A stretch of 64,000 nt of DNA from Betaproteobacteria bacterium (lineage in GTDB: Bacteria; Pseudomonadota; Gammaproteobacteria; Burkholderiales; CAIKXV01): contig CANGYF010000006.1 in assembly GCA_947458265.1 (NCBI GenBank), positions 124,001-188,000 on the forward strand. The letters run 5' to 3'. Shown here one piece after another: positions 36,647-46,050 of the stretch. Within the stretch, counting starts at the first letter, position 1, and the number at the start of each line of letters is the position of its first letter. The translations under genes were made by a program, and so were the position numbers. Under the pieces are notes generated by a model. That model had not been told where the DNA came from. It did not search any database and was given only the letters and a program-made list of their open reading frames with translations.

Positions 36647-38194
36647 ATGCCCCGACTGCAGCTCGAGGGCATCACCCGACACTATCCCGGCGTGAAGGCG
36701 AACGACGGCATCGACCTCACGGTCGCAGCCGGCGAGATTCATGCCGTGCTCGGCGAGAACGGCGCCGGCAAGAGCACGCTGATGAAGATCATCCACGGCT
36801 CGGTGCGCCCCGACGCCGGGACCGTGCGCTGGAACGGCGAGGCGGTACAGCTCGCCAGCCCGGCCATGGCGCAGGCGCTGGGCATCAGCATGGTCTACCA
36901 GCACTTCAGCCTGTTCGAGACGCTGAGCGTGGCCGAGAACGTCTGGCTCGGCCTGCCGCGCGGCGAGTCGCTCGCCTCGGTCGCCCGCCGCATCGAGGCG
37001 ATGGGCGCGAGCTACGACCTTGCGGTCGATCCGCGGCGACCGCTGCACGCCCTGTCGGTCGGCGAGCGCCAGCGCGTCGAGATCATCCGCGCGCTGCTCG
37101 GCGCACCGAAGCTGCTGATCCTGGACGAGCCGACCTCGGTGCTCGCGCCACAGGCGATCGAAGGCCTGTTCGCAACGCTGCGCCGGCTGGCGTCCGAAGG
37201 CTGTTCCATTCTGTACGTGAGCCACAAGCTCGACGAGATCCGCGCGCTGTGCGATCGCTGCACGGTGCTGCGCGGCGGCCGCGTGACCGGCGAGGTGGTG
37301 CCGGCCCGGGAGACCCCGGGCAGCCTGTCGCGGCTGATGATCGGCACCGAGCCGCCGCCGCTGACGCGCATCGCTGTACAGCCTGGCCCGGTCGCCCTGT
37401 CGGTGCATGCGTTGTCCCTGCCCGACGAGACCGTGCACGGCACGGCGCTGGATCAGGTGTCGCTGGCGCTGCGCACCGGCGAGATCCTGGGCATCGCCGG
37501 CGTCTCCGGCAACGGCCAGCAGGCGCTGCTCGCGTGCCTGTCCGGCGAGCGGGTGATCGGCCCTGGCGGCGACCGCGCGGCGGTACGCCTGTTCGGTAAC
37601 CCGGTGGGTGGCCTCGGGCCGCGCGAGCGGCGCGCGCTCGGACTGCACTTCGTGCCCGAGGAACGGCTCGGGCGCGGCGCGGTGCCGGCGCTCGGCCTTG
37701 ACCGCAACACGCTGCTCACCCGCACCGAAGGCATCGGCCGCGTCGGCCAGCTGAAGCCGCGCGCGATGCACGCCCTGGCAGCCCGGCTGATCGAGCGCTT
37801 CGACGTGCGCGCCGGCGGCCCGGGCAGTGCTGCAAGCTCGCTGTCCGGTGGCAACCTGCAGAAGTTCATCGTCGGACGCGAGATCGACGCCGAGCCGAAG
37901 GTGCTGGTCGTGGCGCAGCCGACCTGGGGCGTGGATGTCGGCGCCGCGGCCGTGATCCGTGCCGAACTGCTCGCCCTGCGCGCACGCGGCGCTGCCGTCC
38001 TGGTAGTCAGCGAGGACCTGGACGAACTGTTCCTGCTTTGCGACCGGCTGCAGGTGATCGCGCGCGGTCGCCTGTCCCCGGCACGGCCGATCTCGGAAAC
38101 ATCGCCGGCGCAGGTTGGCGAATGGATGTCCGGGCTCTGGCCAGGAGCCGGCAACGAAGGTGCCGCCGTGGCGACGGCGGACGGTACCCGGTGA
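36647..38194 (+). CDS. ABC transporter ATP-binding protein (BMP/nucleoside-type, two NBDs)
   Basis: GENGAGKSTLMKIIHG, LSVGERQRVEIIRALLGAPKLLILDEPTSVL, second NBD LSGGNLQKFIVGREI...AQPTWGVDVGA. Confidence 0.93.
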   Translation: MPRLQLEGITRHYPGVKANDGIDLTVAAGEIHAVLGENGAGKSTLMKIIHGSVRPDAGTVRWNGEAVQLASPAMAQALGISMVYQHFSLFETLSVAENVWLGLPRGESLASVARRIEAMGASYDLAVDPRRPLHALSVGERQRVEIIRALLGAPKLLILDEPTSVLAPQAIEGLFATLRRLASEGCSILYVSHKLDEIRALCDRCTVLRGGRVTGEVVPARETPGSLSRLMIGTEPPPLTRIAVQPGPVALSVHALSLPDETVHGTALDQVSLALRTGEILGIAGVSGNGQQALLACLSGERVIGPGGDRAAVRLFGNPVGGLGPRERRALGLHFVPEERLGRGAVPALGLDRNTLLTRTEGIGRVGQLKPRAMHALAARLIERFDVRAGGPGSAASSLSGGNLQKFIVGREIDAEPKVLVVAQPTWGVDVGAAAVIRAELLALRARGAAVLVVSEDLDELFLLCDRLQVIARGRLSPARPISETSPAQVGEWMSGLWPGAGNEGAAVATADGTR

Positions 38195-39336
38195 TGCGGG
38201 CCGGCTTCCTGCCGCGGTTCGAACCGCGCGGCCAGCCGAGCCTGGCGCTGTCGATCGCCTCACCGGTGATCGCGCTGCTGCTGACGGCCCTGCTCGCCGC
38301 GGTGCTGTTCGTCGCGCTCGGCAAGGATCCCTGGCGCGGGCTGTCGGTGTTCTTCATCGAGCCGCTGTCGGGCTGGAGGCCGGCAAGCGAAGTGCTGCTC
38401 AAGGCCACGCCGCTGGTGCTGTGCGCGCTCGGGCTGTCGCTGTGCTATCGCAGCAACATCTGGAACGTCGGCGCGGAGGGACAGTTCCTGCTCGGCGCGA
38501 TCGCCGCCGGCGGCATGGCCCTCTGGCTGGGCGGGCCGCAGGGCGCGCTGGGCGGCCTCGCCGCCGGCGACGGGCCGCTCGCAGCGCTCGCCGGACGGCC
38601 GCTGCAGCTGCCGCTGGTGCTGCTCGCCGGTGTCGCCGGAGGCGCGGCCTGGGCCGCGATCACCGCACTGCTGCGCGACCGCTGCAACGCCAACGAGATC
38701 CTGGTGAGCCTGATGCTGGTCTATGTAGCGCAGCAGCTGCTGAGCTACCTCGTGTTCGGGCCCTGGAAGGACCCGAAGGGCTTCAACTTCCCGCAGACGC
38801 CGACCTTCGACCCATCGACCTGGCTGCCGCCGCTGATGGCCGGCACCCGGCTGCACTGGGGCTTCGTGCTCGCGCTGATCGCCGTGCCGCTGTTCTGGTT
38901 CGCGCTGTTCCGGTCATGGCGCGGCTTCCAGCTGGACGTCTCCGGGCAGGCGCCGGCGGCGGCGCGCTATGCCGGGTTTTCCGCCCGCCGTGCACTCTGG
39001 ACAGCGCTCCTGGTCTCAGGCGGCATGGCAGGCCTGGCCGGGGCGATGGAAGTGGCCGGGCCGCTGCGCCAGCTCACGCCGCATGTCTCGACCGGCTACG
39101 GCTTCACCGCGATCATCGTCGCGTTCGTCGGGCGCCTGCATCCGGTGGGCATACTGCTCGCCGGCATCCTGCTGTCGATGATGCTGATCGGCGGCGAGTA
39201 TGCCCAGTCGCGCCTGGGCCTGCCGGGTGCACTGACCGGCGTGTTCCAGGGGTCGATGCTGTTCATGCTGCTTGCCTGCGACACGCTGGTCCGTTCGCGG
39301 GTGCGCTGGCCGTGGGCACGGAGGCTGGCCCCTTGA
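38194..39336 (+). CDS. ABC transporter permease (BMP/nucleoside-type)
   Basis: multi-TM; LSLCYRSNIWNVGAEGQFLLGAIAAGG; GYGFTAIIVAFVGRLHPVGILLAGILLSMMLIGGEYAQ; ATG overlaps the upstream TGA. Confidence 0.92.
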   Translation: MRAGFLPRFEPRGQPSLALSIASPVIALLLTALLAAVLFVALGKDPWRGLSVFFIEPLSGWRPASEVLLKATPLVLCALGLSLCYRSNIWNVGAEGQFLLGAIAAGGMALWLGGPQGALGGLAAGDGPLAALAGRPLQLPLVLLAGVAGGAAWAAITALLRDRCNANEILVSLMLVYVAQQLLSYLVFGPWKDPKGFNFPQTPTFDPSTWLPPLMAGTRLHWGFVLALIAVPLFWFALFRSWRGFQLDVSGQAPAAARYAGFSARRALWTALLVSGGMAGLAGAMEVAGPLRQLTPHVSTGYGFTAIIVAFVGRLHPVGILLAGILLSMMLIGGEYAQSRLGLPGALTGVFQGSMLFMLLACDTLVRSRVRWPWARRLAP

Positions 39337-40262
39337 ACGAGACCGTGCTGCTGCTCGCCGCCGCCATCGCCTCGGGCACGCCGCTGGTGCTCGCCGGGCT
39401 GGGGCTGCTGATCAACGAGAAGTCCGGCGTGCTCAACCTAGGGGCCGAGGGCATGATGCTGGTCGCCGCGGTCGCCGGCTTTGCCACCGCGCTGGGCACC
39501 GGCAGCGAGATCCTTGCGCTGGGTGCCGGGGCCGCCGCCGGCGCGGTGGCCGCCGCCGCCTTCGGCGTGCTGGTGATCGGCCTCAACGCGAACCAGTATG
39601 CCGCCGGCCTCGCGCTGTCGATCTTCGGCGCCGGCCTCTCGGCCTTCGTCGGCATCGGCTATGTCGGAAAGAAGCTGGAAGGACCGGCCGCACCGCTCGC
39701 CGGTTCGATCGGACACTGGCTGGGCGAACTGCCGCTGGTCGGGCCGCTGCTGTTCAGGCAGCACCCGGTCGTGTGGCTCTCGCTGGCGCTGACGCTGCTG
39801 GTGGCATGGCTGCTCTACCGCACGCGCGCCGGCCTGGTGCTGCGTGCGGTCGGCGAATCGCCGGAGTCCGCGCACGCGCTCGGTTATCCGGTGCGCACCA
39901 TCCGCTTCGCGGCCGTGGTCACCGGCGGTGCGTTGTGCGGCGTCGCCGGCGCCTGCCTGTCGGTGGTGTACGCGCCCATGTGGGTCGAAGGGCTGGTGGC
40001 CGGGCGCGGCTGGATCGCGCTGGCACTCACGACCTTCGCCACCTGGCGCCCCGGCCGCGTGCTGGTGGGCGCATGGCTGTTCGGCGGCGTCACCCTGCTG
40101 CAGTTCCACCTGCAGGCGCAGGGCGTGGCGATCGCCAGCCAGCTGCTGGCGATGCTGCCCTACCTTGCGACCATCGTCGTGCTTGCACTGATCAGCCGCA
40201 ACCCGGCCTGGATCCGCGCCAACATGCCCGCTTCGCTGGGCAGGCCGTTCCATGCCGGCTGA
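39333..40262 (+). CDS. ABC transporter permease (BMP/nucleoside-type)
   Basis: ASGTPLVLAGLGLLINEKSGVLNLGAEGMMLVAAVAGF; probable TTG start at 39333 (alternative GTG at 39312). Confidence 0.88.
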   Translation: MNETVLLLAAAIASGTPLVLAGLGLLINEKSGVLNLGAEGMMLVAAVAGFATALGTGSEILALGAGAAAGAVAAAAFGVLVIGLNANQYAAGLALSIFGAGLSAFVGIGYVGKKLEGPAAPLAGSIGHWLGELPLVGPLLFRQHPVVWLSLALTLLVAWLLYRTRAGLVLRAVGESPESAHALGYPVRTIRFAAVVTGGALCGVAGACLSVVYAPMWVEGLVAGRGWIALALTTFATWRPGRVLVGAWLFGGVTLLQFHLQAQGVAIASQLLAMLPYLATIVVLALISRNPAWIRANMPASLGRPFHAG

Positions 40263-40356
40263 TTCCAGCAGCCTGAAGACCGGCCCGGTACTTGCGCGGA
40301 CCGGCGATCTGTCGTTACCTTGTCCACCTCACATAAAAATCAGGGAGACCCGTTTC

Positions 40357-41505
40357 ATGACCGACCGTTCACGACGCCAACTCGTCAGGCTGGCAGGCAG
40401 CCTGTCCGCCCTCGCCGCTGCAGGCCTGCTCGCCGCCTGCGGAAAGCAGGAGCCCGCAGCGCCCAAGGCGGAGGCAAAGGCAGAACCGAAGCAGGCCGAT
40501 CCGCTGAAGGCCGCGTGGATCTACGTCGGCCCGGTCGGCGATGCCGGCTGGTCGTATGCACACGACCTCGGCCGCAAGGCAGTCGAGGCGAAGTTCGGCA
40601 GCGCAGTCAGCACCAGCTTCGTCGAGAAGGTGCCCGAGGGCGCCGATGCCGAGCGGGTAATCCGCGACCTGGCGCAGCAGGGCAACAAGATCATCTTCGC
40701 GACCTCGTTCGGCTACATGGAACCGATGCTGAAGGTGGCTGGCGATTTTCCGGACGTGAAATTCGAGCATGCGACCGGCTACAAGAGCGCACCGAACATG
40801 CGCATCTACGACGCCAGCCTGTACCAGGATGCCTACCTCGCCGGCGTGATCGCGGGCCGCATGACGAAGACCGGCACGCTCGGCTTCGTCGGCTCGTTCC
40901 CGATCCCGGAGGTGCTGCGCAACATCAACGCCTACACGCTGGGCGCGCGCAGCGTGAACCCGAAGGTGCGCACCCGCGTGGTCTGGGTGAACACCTGGTT
41001 CGACCCGGCGCGCGAGAGCGAGGCGGCGCAGACGCTGATCAACCAGGGCGCGGACGTCCTGCTGCAGAACACCGATTCGACGGCGGTGCTGCAGACGGCC
41101 GAGAAGAACGGCAAGTTCGCGTTCGGCTGGGACAGCGACATGAGCGCATTCGGCCCGAAGGCCCACCTGGCCTCGGCGATCATCAACTGGGGCCCTTACT
41201 ACATCAAGGCGATCGACGACGTGCTGAAAGGATCCTGGCAGACCGGTCGCACGATCTGGGGCGTGAAGGAAGACCTGAACGACCTCGTGAAGATCGCCGA
41301 CGTGGTGCCGGACGAGACGAAGGACCTGGTGGCGAAGATCAAGGCCGGCATGAAGGACGACAGCTTCGAGGTATTCAGCGGGCCGATCGTCGACAACGCC
41401 GGCAAGGAACGGCTGCCGAAGGACCAGAAAGCCGACCGCGCATGGAAGGACAAGGTCGACTTCTTCGTCGCCGGTGTCGAGGGCAAGGTGCCGTCGGGCA
41501 GCTGA
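40357..41505 (+). CDS. BMP family ABC transporter substrate-binding lipoprotein
   Basis: lipobox LLAACGKQEPA; AAWIYVGPVGDAGWSYAHDLGRKAVEAKFG; GRMTKTGTLGFVGSFPIPEVLRNINAYTLGARSVNP. Confidence 0.93.
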   Translation: MTDRSRRQLVRLAGSLSALAAAGLLAACGKQEPAAPKAEAKAEPKQADPLKAAWIYVGPVGDAGWSYAHDLGRKAVEAKFGSAVSTSFVEKVPEGADAERVIRDLAQQGNKIIFATSFGYMEPMLKVAGDFPDVKFEHATGYKSAPNMRIYDASLYQDAYLAGVIAGRMTKTGTLGFVGSFPIPEVLRNINAYTLGARSVNPKVRTRVVWVNTWFDPARESEAAQTLINQGADVLLQNTDSTAVLQTAEKNGKFAFGWDSDMSAFGPKAHLASAIINWGPYYIKAIDDVLKGSWQTGRTIWGVKEDLNDLVKIADVVPDETKDLVAKIKAGMKDDSFEVFSGPIVDNAGKERLPKDQKADRAWKDKVDFFVAGVEGKVPSGS

Positions 41506-41518
41506 TCGGGCGCCGGTT

Positions 41519-41587
41519 CGCGGGACGTCAGCACGGGACGTGCTGCACGGCACGTCCGTGCGGTACGTCCGTGCAGCGCGTCCCGCG
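41519..41587. terminator. Nested palindromic region between convergent genes (probable terminator or folded element)
   Basis: outer CGCGGGACG (41519-41527)/CGTCCCGCG (41579-41587); inner GCACGGGACGTGC/GCACGTCCGTGC; alternative GCTGCACGG (41542-41550)/CCGTGCAGC (41569-41577). Confidence 0.5.
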
Positions 41588-41595
41588 TCGGTCCG

Positions 41596-42246
41596 TCAAC
41601 GCGGCCGGGGAGCGTCCTGCTGCTTGAGCGGATGCGCCCGTGCGAACGCCTCCAGTTCGAGGCAATGGTCGACGATGCGGTTGCAGGCGTGGAACTGCGA
41701 CGTGTCGAACCCGGTCAGCCGCGCGCCGACCATCTGCGTGACGAGGCAGATGTCGGCGATCGTCGGCGAAGGACCGGCGCAGAACGGACCTGCCGAAGTG
41801 GCGAGCTGCTGCTCGAAAGCGCCCAGAGCGGCCCTGCTCCAGTGCGTTATCCAGGCCATCCGCGCCGGCTCGTCCAGGCCGACCACGTCCGACAGGTAGT
41901 TGCGGACCCTGGGCACGGTCAGCGGATGCGCATCGGACACCAGGAGCATCGCCATGGCCCGGACGTGCGCGCGGGCGCGCGGCGACGCCGGCAGGAGCGG
42001 CGGATCCGGGTAGACCTCTTCCAGGTATTCCATGATCGCCATCGACTGCGTGAGCGGCGGCTGGCCAGGCTCGACCAGCGCCGGTACTGCGGTCATCGGG
42101 TTGATCGCACGGAACGACGCCTCGTGCTGCTCGCCCTTGAACAGGTCGATCGGATGCTCTCGGTAGTCGAGCCCCTTCAGGTTGAGCGCAATGCGCACGC
42201 GGAAGGTGGCGAGCGAGCGCCAGAAGCCGTACAGGTCCATCGTCAT
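41596..42246 (-). CDS. Glutathione S-transferase family protein (maleylacetoacetate isomerase-like)
   Basis: MDLYGFWRSLATFRVRIALNLKGLDYREHPIDLFKGEQHEASFRAINPMTAVPAL...QSMAIMEYLEEVYPDPPLLP. Confidence 0.92.
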   Translation of the reverse strand: MTMDLYGFWRSLATFRVRIALNLKGLDYREHPIDLFKGEQHEASFRAINPMTAVPALVEPGQPPLTQSMAIMEYLEEVYPDPPLLPASPRARAHVRAMAMLLVSDAHPLTVPRVRNYLSDVVGLDEPARMAWITHWSRAALGAFEQQLATSAGPFCAGPSPTIADICLVTQMVGARLTGFDTSQFHACNRIVDHCLELEAFARAHPLKQQDAPRPR

Positions 42247-42268
42247 CGTGTGTCTCCGCAGAAGGTAC

Positions 42269-44029
42269 TCATTCGATCACCGGCAGCAGCAGCCATGATT
42301 CATGGCCGGGACCGGCATGCAGCGTGGTGCGCCCGGCGAACACCGATCGTGGCCGGTCGCGTGGATCATCATGCAGGAACGGGCCACAGCCCTTCAGCTC
42401 GTTCTTGAAGTTCGACAGCCGTGCCCCGGTCGAGGCCTGCCATTCGTAGTCGCGGCCACGCACGGTCAGGGCGAGGCGATGCCCGGCCGGCACCACGATC
42501 GAGGTCGGCCACAGCTCGATGTCGAGCGCGACCGGCGTGTCAGGCACCAGCGGCTCGGGGCGGTCGTGGCGGTGATACGGCCGCCATTCGGTCGACAGCG
42601 CCGGATCCAGCGCCCGGTGCGAGGCGCGCAGCCAGCCCTGGGCGACCGGGGTGTGCGGGTCGATCGCGCCCATGAAAACCACCTCGCGCAGGTCCGGCGT
42701 GAACACCCGGAACACCGCGAACAGGTCGGCATCGGTGGTCGTCGAGGACACCACGATGCGCAGCGCAAGCGGCCCGGTGATCTCGGTCTCCCGCGCACAG
42801 GGCGGCGCCAGGAAGGTGATGCCATCGCCCATCGCGTCGAAGGCATGGCTGGCAGCCACCGACGGCGGGCGGGCCTCCAGCGTGCCAGCGGACGGATCGA
42901 GGTGCAGCTTCGTCCAGCGCGTGCGCGGGATCGGCCACGCCTGCTCGGTGCGCTCGACGAAGCGGTCGACATGGCGCACCTGCAGCAGCACCGGCGGCGC
43001 GTCGTCCTGCCCGTTGTCGATGCCCTTCAGGAAGTGGTCGAAGAAACGCAGCTGCAGGCGCCGGCCATAGTCGGTGTAGAAGTGCGTCCAGTGTTCCAGG
43101 CCGTGCGCCTCGAGCCACTTCTGCTTCGAGGCCGCGCGCAGGAAACCCTCGAAGTTGCCGCGCGGGTGCAGGCCCTGCCCGCCCCAGTTCGCGGCCGACA
43201 GGAAGGGCACGGTGACCTTGTCCCACCGTGGCGAGCGGGCGCGGTGCCAGTCGTCGTCCAGCGGATGGGCGAGGATCTCATCGCCGAAGTTGCAGCGGTT
43301 GGCCGCGAGCTGCGCATCGGACAGCGTCTCGTCGCCGCACACCAGCTCCCCGGTGACCCGGCTGCGCGCACCGCGCTCGCCCAGCCCGTACTGGACGGTC
43401 TTCACCTGCATGTCGTACCAGTTGGCCCAGAAGGTCGACAGGATGCCGCCGTGGTGGGTCATGTCTCGGTACCAGTCGGCCGCGCCCTCCCAGATGCACA
43501 TCGCGGCCAGGTGCGGCGGCTGCAGGGACGCCACATGCCACTGGTTGATGCCGAAGTAGGACACGCCGTTCAGCCCGACCTTGCCGTTCGACCACGGCTG
43601 CACGCCCGCCCACTCGATGCAGTCGTGGAAGTCGCGTGTCTCCCGCGGCGAGAACGGATCGATGAAACCGGGCGAGCGGCCGGCGCCGCGGGAATCCACC
43701 CTCACGCAGGCATAGCCCTCGGGCACCCATTTCTCCGGGTCGACCACTTCCCAGTTCTGGTAGCGGTTGCTGGACCCGGATGCGACATCCGGATGCTCGG
43801 CGACCATGCGCTGCCAGGCGCTCGGATAGCCTTCCTGGAACGCGAGCCCCTTCGCATAGGGACCATAGGTGAGCAGCACCGGCCACGGCCCGGGTCCGGG
43901 CGGGCGGAAGACGTCCGCGCGCAGCACCACGCCGTCGTCCATCGGGATCGCGACGTCGAACTCGCAGTGCATGCCGTCGCGTACGACGCCCCCGGCTGCC
44001 GCGGGTGCAGCCCCTTCATTCGTTGCCAT
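42269..44029 (-). CDS. CocE/NonD family hydrolase (S15-like)
   Basis: MDDGVVLRADVFRPPGPGPWPVLLTYGPYAKG; VRVDSRGAGRSPGFIDPFSPRETRDFHDCIEW; GKVGLNGVSYFGINQWHVA. Confidence 0.92.
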   Translation of the reverse strand: MATNEGAAPAAAGGVVRDGMHCEFDVAIPMDDGVVLRADVFRPPGPGPWPVLLTYGPYAKGLAFQEGYPSAWQRMVAEHPDVASGSSNRYQNWEVVDPEKWVPEGYACVRVDSRGAGRSPGFIDPFSPRETRDFHDCIEWAGVQPWSNGKVGLNGVSYFGINQWHVASLQPPHLAAMCIWEGAADWYRDMTHHGGILSTFWANWYDMQVKTVQYGLGERGARSRVTGELVCGDETLSDAQLAANRCNFGDEILAHPLDDDWHRARSPRWDKVTVPFLSAANWGGQGLHPRGNFEGFLRAASKQKWLEAHGLEHWTHFYTDYGRRLQLRFFDHFLKGIDNGQDDAPPVLLQVRHVDRFVERTEQAWPIPRTRWTKLHLDPSAGTLEARPPSVAASHAFDAMGDGITFLAPPCARETEITGPLALRIVVSSTTTDADLFAVFRVFTPDLREVVFMGAIDPHTPVAQGWLRASHRALDPALSTEWRPYHRHDRPEPLVPDTPVALDIELWPTSIVVPAGHRLALTVRGRDYEWQASTGARLSNFKNELKGCGPFLHDDPRDRPRSVFAGRTTLHAGPGHESWLLLPVIE

Positions 44030-44086
44030 CGGATCCTCCTGGCGGACGCCGCCGCCTGCTCGGCCGCGTGTTGCTCGACTGCGGCT

Positions 44087-44119
44087 GGATCGCGGCCGGA
44101 TCGCGGCCGGATCGCGGCC
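44087..44119. repeat. Three tandem copies of GGATCGCGGCC (11 bp)
   Basis: read directly: GGATCGCGGCC x3 with no mismatches, in divergent intergenic DNA. Confidence 0.8.
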
Positions 44120-44215
44120 AGCCTGCCGCCTGAGCGCCCGCGTGTTTGCGTCTAAATTGACGGCGGGCGCCAGCGGTGTCAAGTTCATGCTCTTTCAACT
44201 CCGGAGGCACCCTCC

Positions 44216-45112
44216 TTGAAGATCGGAATCCTGGGTATCGGCCGCATGGGCGCGGCGATCGCAACCCGACTGCTCGGCCTCGGCCATGAAGTGTTCGTGT
44301 GGAACCGCTCGCCGGACAAGGCGCAGGCCCTGGCCGCCGCCGGCGCGAAACCCTGCGCCACCCCGCGCGCGCTGGCTGAGGCGAGCGATACCATCCTGAG
44401 CATCGTGGCAGACGCGAAGGCAGTCGAGGCGACCTATTTCGGCGCCTCGGGCGCCGCCACCGGCAGCCTCGCCGGCAAACTGGTGATCGAGATGAGCACG
44501 CTGCGCCCGGAAACCCAGCGCAGCCTGGCCGCCCGGCTCAAGGCGCTCGGCGCGGCCGTGATCGAATGCCCGGTGGGCGGCACCACCGGCCCGGCACGCG
44601 ACGGCAAGCTGCTGGGCTTCGCCGGCGGCAGCGCGGAGGACTTCGCGCTCGCCCGGCCGCTGCTCGAACTGCTCTGCCGCCGGGTCGAGCATATCGGTCC
44701 GGCCGGCGCCGGAGCGAGCATGAAGCTCGCGATCAACCTGCCGCTTCTGGTCTACTGGCAGGCACTGGGCGAGGCGCTCACGCTGATCAAGCCGCTGGGC
44801 CTGGAGCCCGCCCGCATCATGGACATCCTCGCCGACACCTCCGGCGGCCCGAACGTGCTGAAAGTCCGCGGGGCGACCATCGCGCGGGCGATGGAAGGTG
44901 GCGACACCGGGCCCGTGACCTTCGACGTCGACCTGATCCGCAAGGACCTGCAGACCATGATCGACGAGGCCGGATCGCTCGGCGCGACGCTGCCGGTGAC
45001 GCAGCGGGCGCTCGACATGTTCGACGAGGCCTCGAAGGAAGGCATGGGCGGCGCCGACGCGGTGGCACTGCCGGTGCGCTGGATGAAGCGCAATGCGCAG
45101 GGAGGAGCGTGA
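44216..45112 (+). CDS. NAD(P)-dependent beta-hydroxyacid dehydrogenase family protein
   Basis: KIGILGIGRMGAAIATRLLGLGHEVFVWNRSPDKA; ECPVGGTTGPARDGKLLGFAGG. Confidence 0.92.
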   Translation: MKIGILGIGRMGAAIATRLLGLGHEVFVWNRSPDKAQALAAAGAKPCATPRALAEASDTILSIVADAKAVEATYFGASGAATGSLAGKLVIEMSTLRPETQRSLAARLKALGAAVIECPVGGTTGPARDGKLLGFAGGSAEDFALARPLLELLCRRVEHIGPAGAGASMKLAINLPLLVYWQALGEALTLIKPLGLEPARIMDILADTSGGPNVLKVRGATIARAMEGGDTGPVTFDVDLIRKDLQTMIDEAGSLGATLPVTQRALDMFDEASKEGMGGADAVALPVRWMKRNAQGGA

Positions 45113-45114
45113 CG

Positions 45115-45948
45115 ATGATGATCGTCGATTCGCAGGTACACATCTGGGGGGCGGACACGCCAGAACGTCCATGGCCGAAGCGCGCCGAAGCGCAGCGGCC
45201 GATCCCGCTCGACCACACCGACCTGCTGCGCGAGATGGACGAGGCTGGCGTCGACCGGGTGGTGATCGTGCCCCCGTCCTGGGAGGGCGACCGCAACGAC
45301 CTCGCCATTGCGGCCCACCTCGCACATCCGACGCGTTTCGCGACCATGGGGCGCATCGATCCGCAGGATCCGGCCGCGCGCGGCACCCTGGCCGCCTGGC
45401 GCAGCCAGCCGGGCATGCTCGGCCTGCGCTTCACCTTCCACCTGCCGATGCTGGAGACCCTGCTCACCGAAGGCCACATGGACTGGGTATGGGGCGAGGC
45501 CGAGAAGGCAGGCGTACCGATCTACGTGCTGGTGCCGCACCGGCTGGTGCCCGAGATCGGCAAGGTCGCCGAGCGCTACCCGGGACTCAGGCTGGTGATG
45601 GACCACTTCGGGCTGAACAGCAAGCAGCGCGATGCCGAGGCCTTCGCCGACTTCGACAAGCTGCTGGCGATCGCGAAACAGCCCAACGTCGCCGCGAAGG
45701 CGAGCGCGCTGCCCTGCTACACGAACGACAGCTATCCATACCGATCGGTGCACGGCTACCTGCAGCGGGCCTACGATGCGTTCGGACCGAAGCGCCTGTT
45801 CTGGGGGACCGACCTGTCGCGCTCGCCGATCCCGTACCGCCAGCATGTCACGATGTTCACCGATGAGATCCCCTGGCTGAGCGAATCGGACAAGGAATGG
45901 ATCATGGGCCGCGGCGTCTGCGAATGGATCGGCTGGCCGATCGCCTGA
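45115..45948 (+). CDS. Amidohydrolase family protein (amidohydrolase_2 type, TIM-barrel)
   Basis: MIVDSQVHIWGADTPERPW; VIVPPSWEGDRNDLAIAAHLAHPTRFATMGRI; LRLVMDHFGL; LFWGTDLSRSPIPY. Confidence 0.9.
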   Translation: MMIVDSQVHIWGADTPERPWPKRAEAQRPIPLDHTDLLREMDEAGVDRVVIVPPSWEGDRNDLAIAAHLAHPTRFATMGRIDPQDPAARGTLAAWRSQPGMLGLRFTFHLPMLETLLTEGHMDWVWGEAEKAGVPIYVLVPHRLVPEIGKVAERYPGLRLVMDHFGLNSKQRDAEAFADFDKLLAIAKQPNVAAKASALPCYTNDSYPYRSVHGYLQRAYDAFGPKRLFWGTDLSRSPIPYRQHVTMFTDEIPWLSESDKEWIMGRGVCEWIGWPIA

Positions 45949-46001
45949 GTGGTCAGGGGCACCGGCCGCCAGCCTTCGTGCGGAAGTGCGTCCCGGAACG
46001 A

Positions 46002-46031
46002 AAAAAGCCCCGCAACCGCGGGGCTTTTTTC
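46002..46031. terminator. Bidirectional rho-independent terminator
   Basis: AAAAAA-GCCCCGC-AACC-GCGGGGC-TTTTTT between convergent genes. Confidence 0.93.
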
Positions 46032-46050
46032 TTCGGCAGACGCAGGAAGT

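Noticed and set aside
36647-38194. Second NBD of the ABC ATPase lacking a canonical Walker A lysine
   Set aside because: The degenerate second NBD is normal for this nucleoside/sugar ATPase family.
38115-40262. 715-aa single ORF spanning both ABC permeases
   Set aside because: Only the C-terminal part (from about 39333) is protein-like; the N-terminal part is out-of-frame translation of the first permease.
42302-44155. 617-aa plus-strand ORF
   Set aside because: Antisense shadow of the CocE/NonD hydrolase gene.
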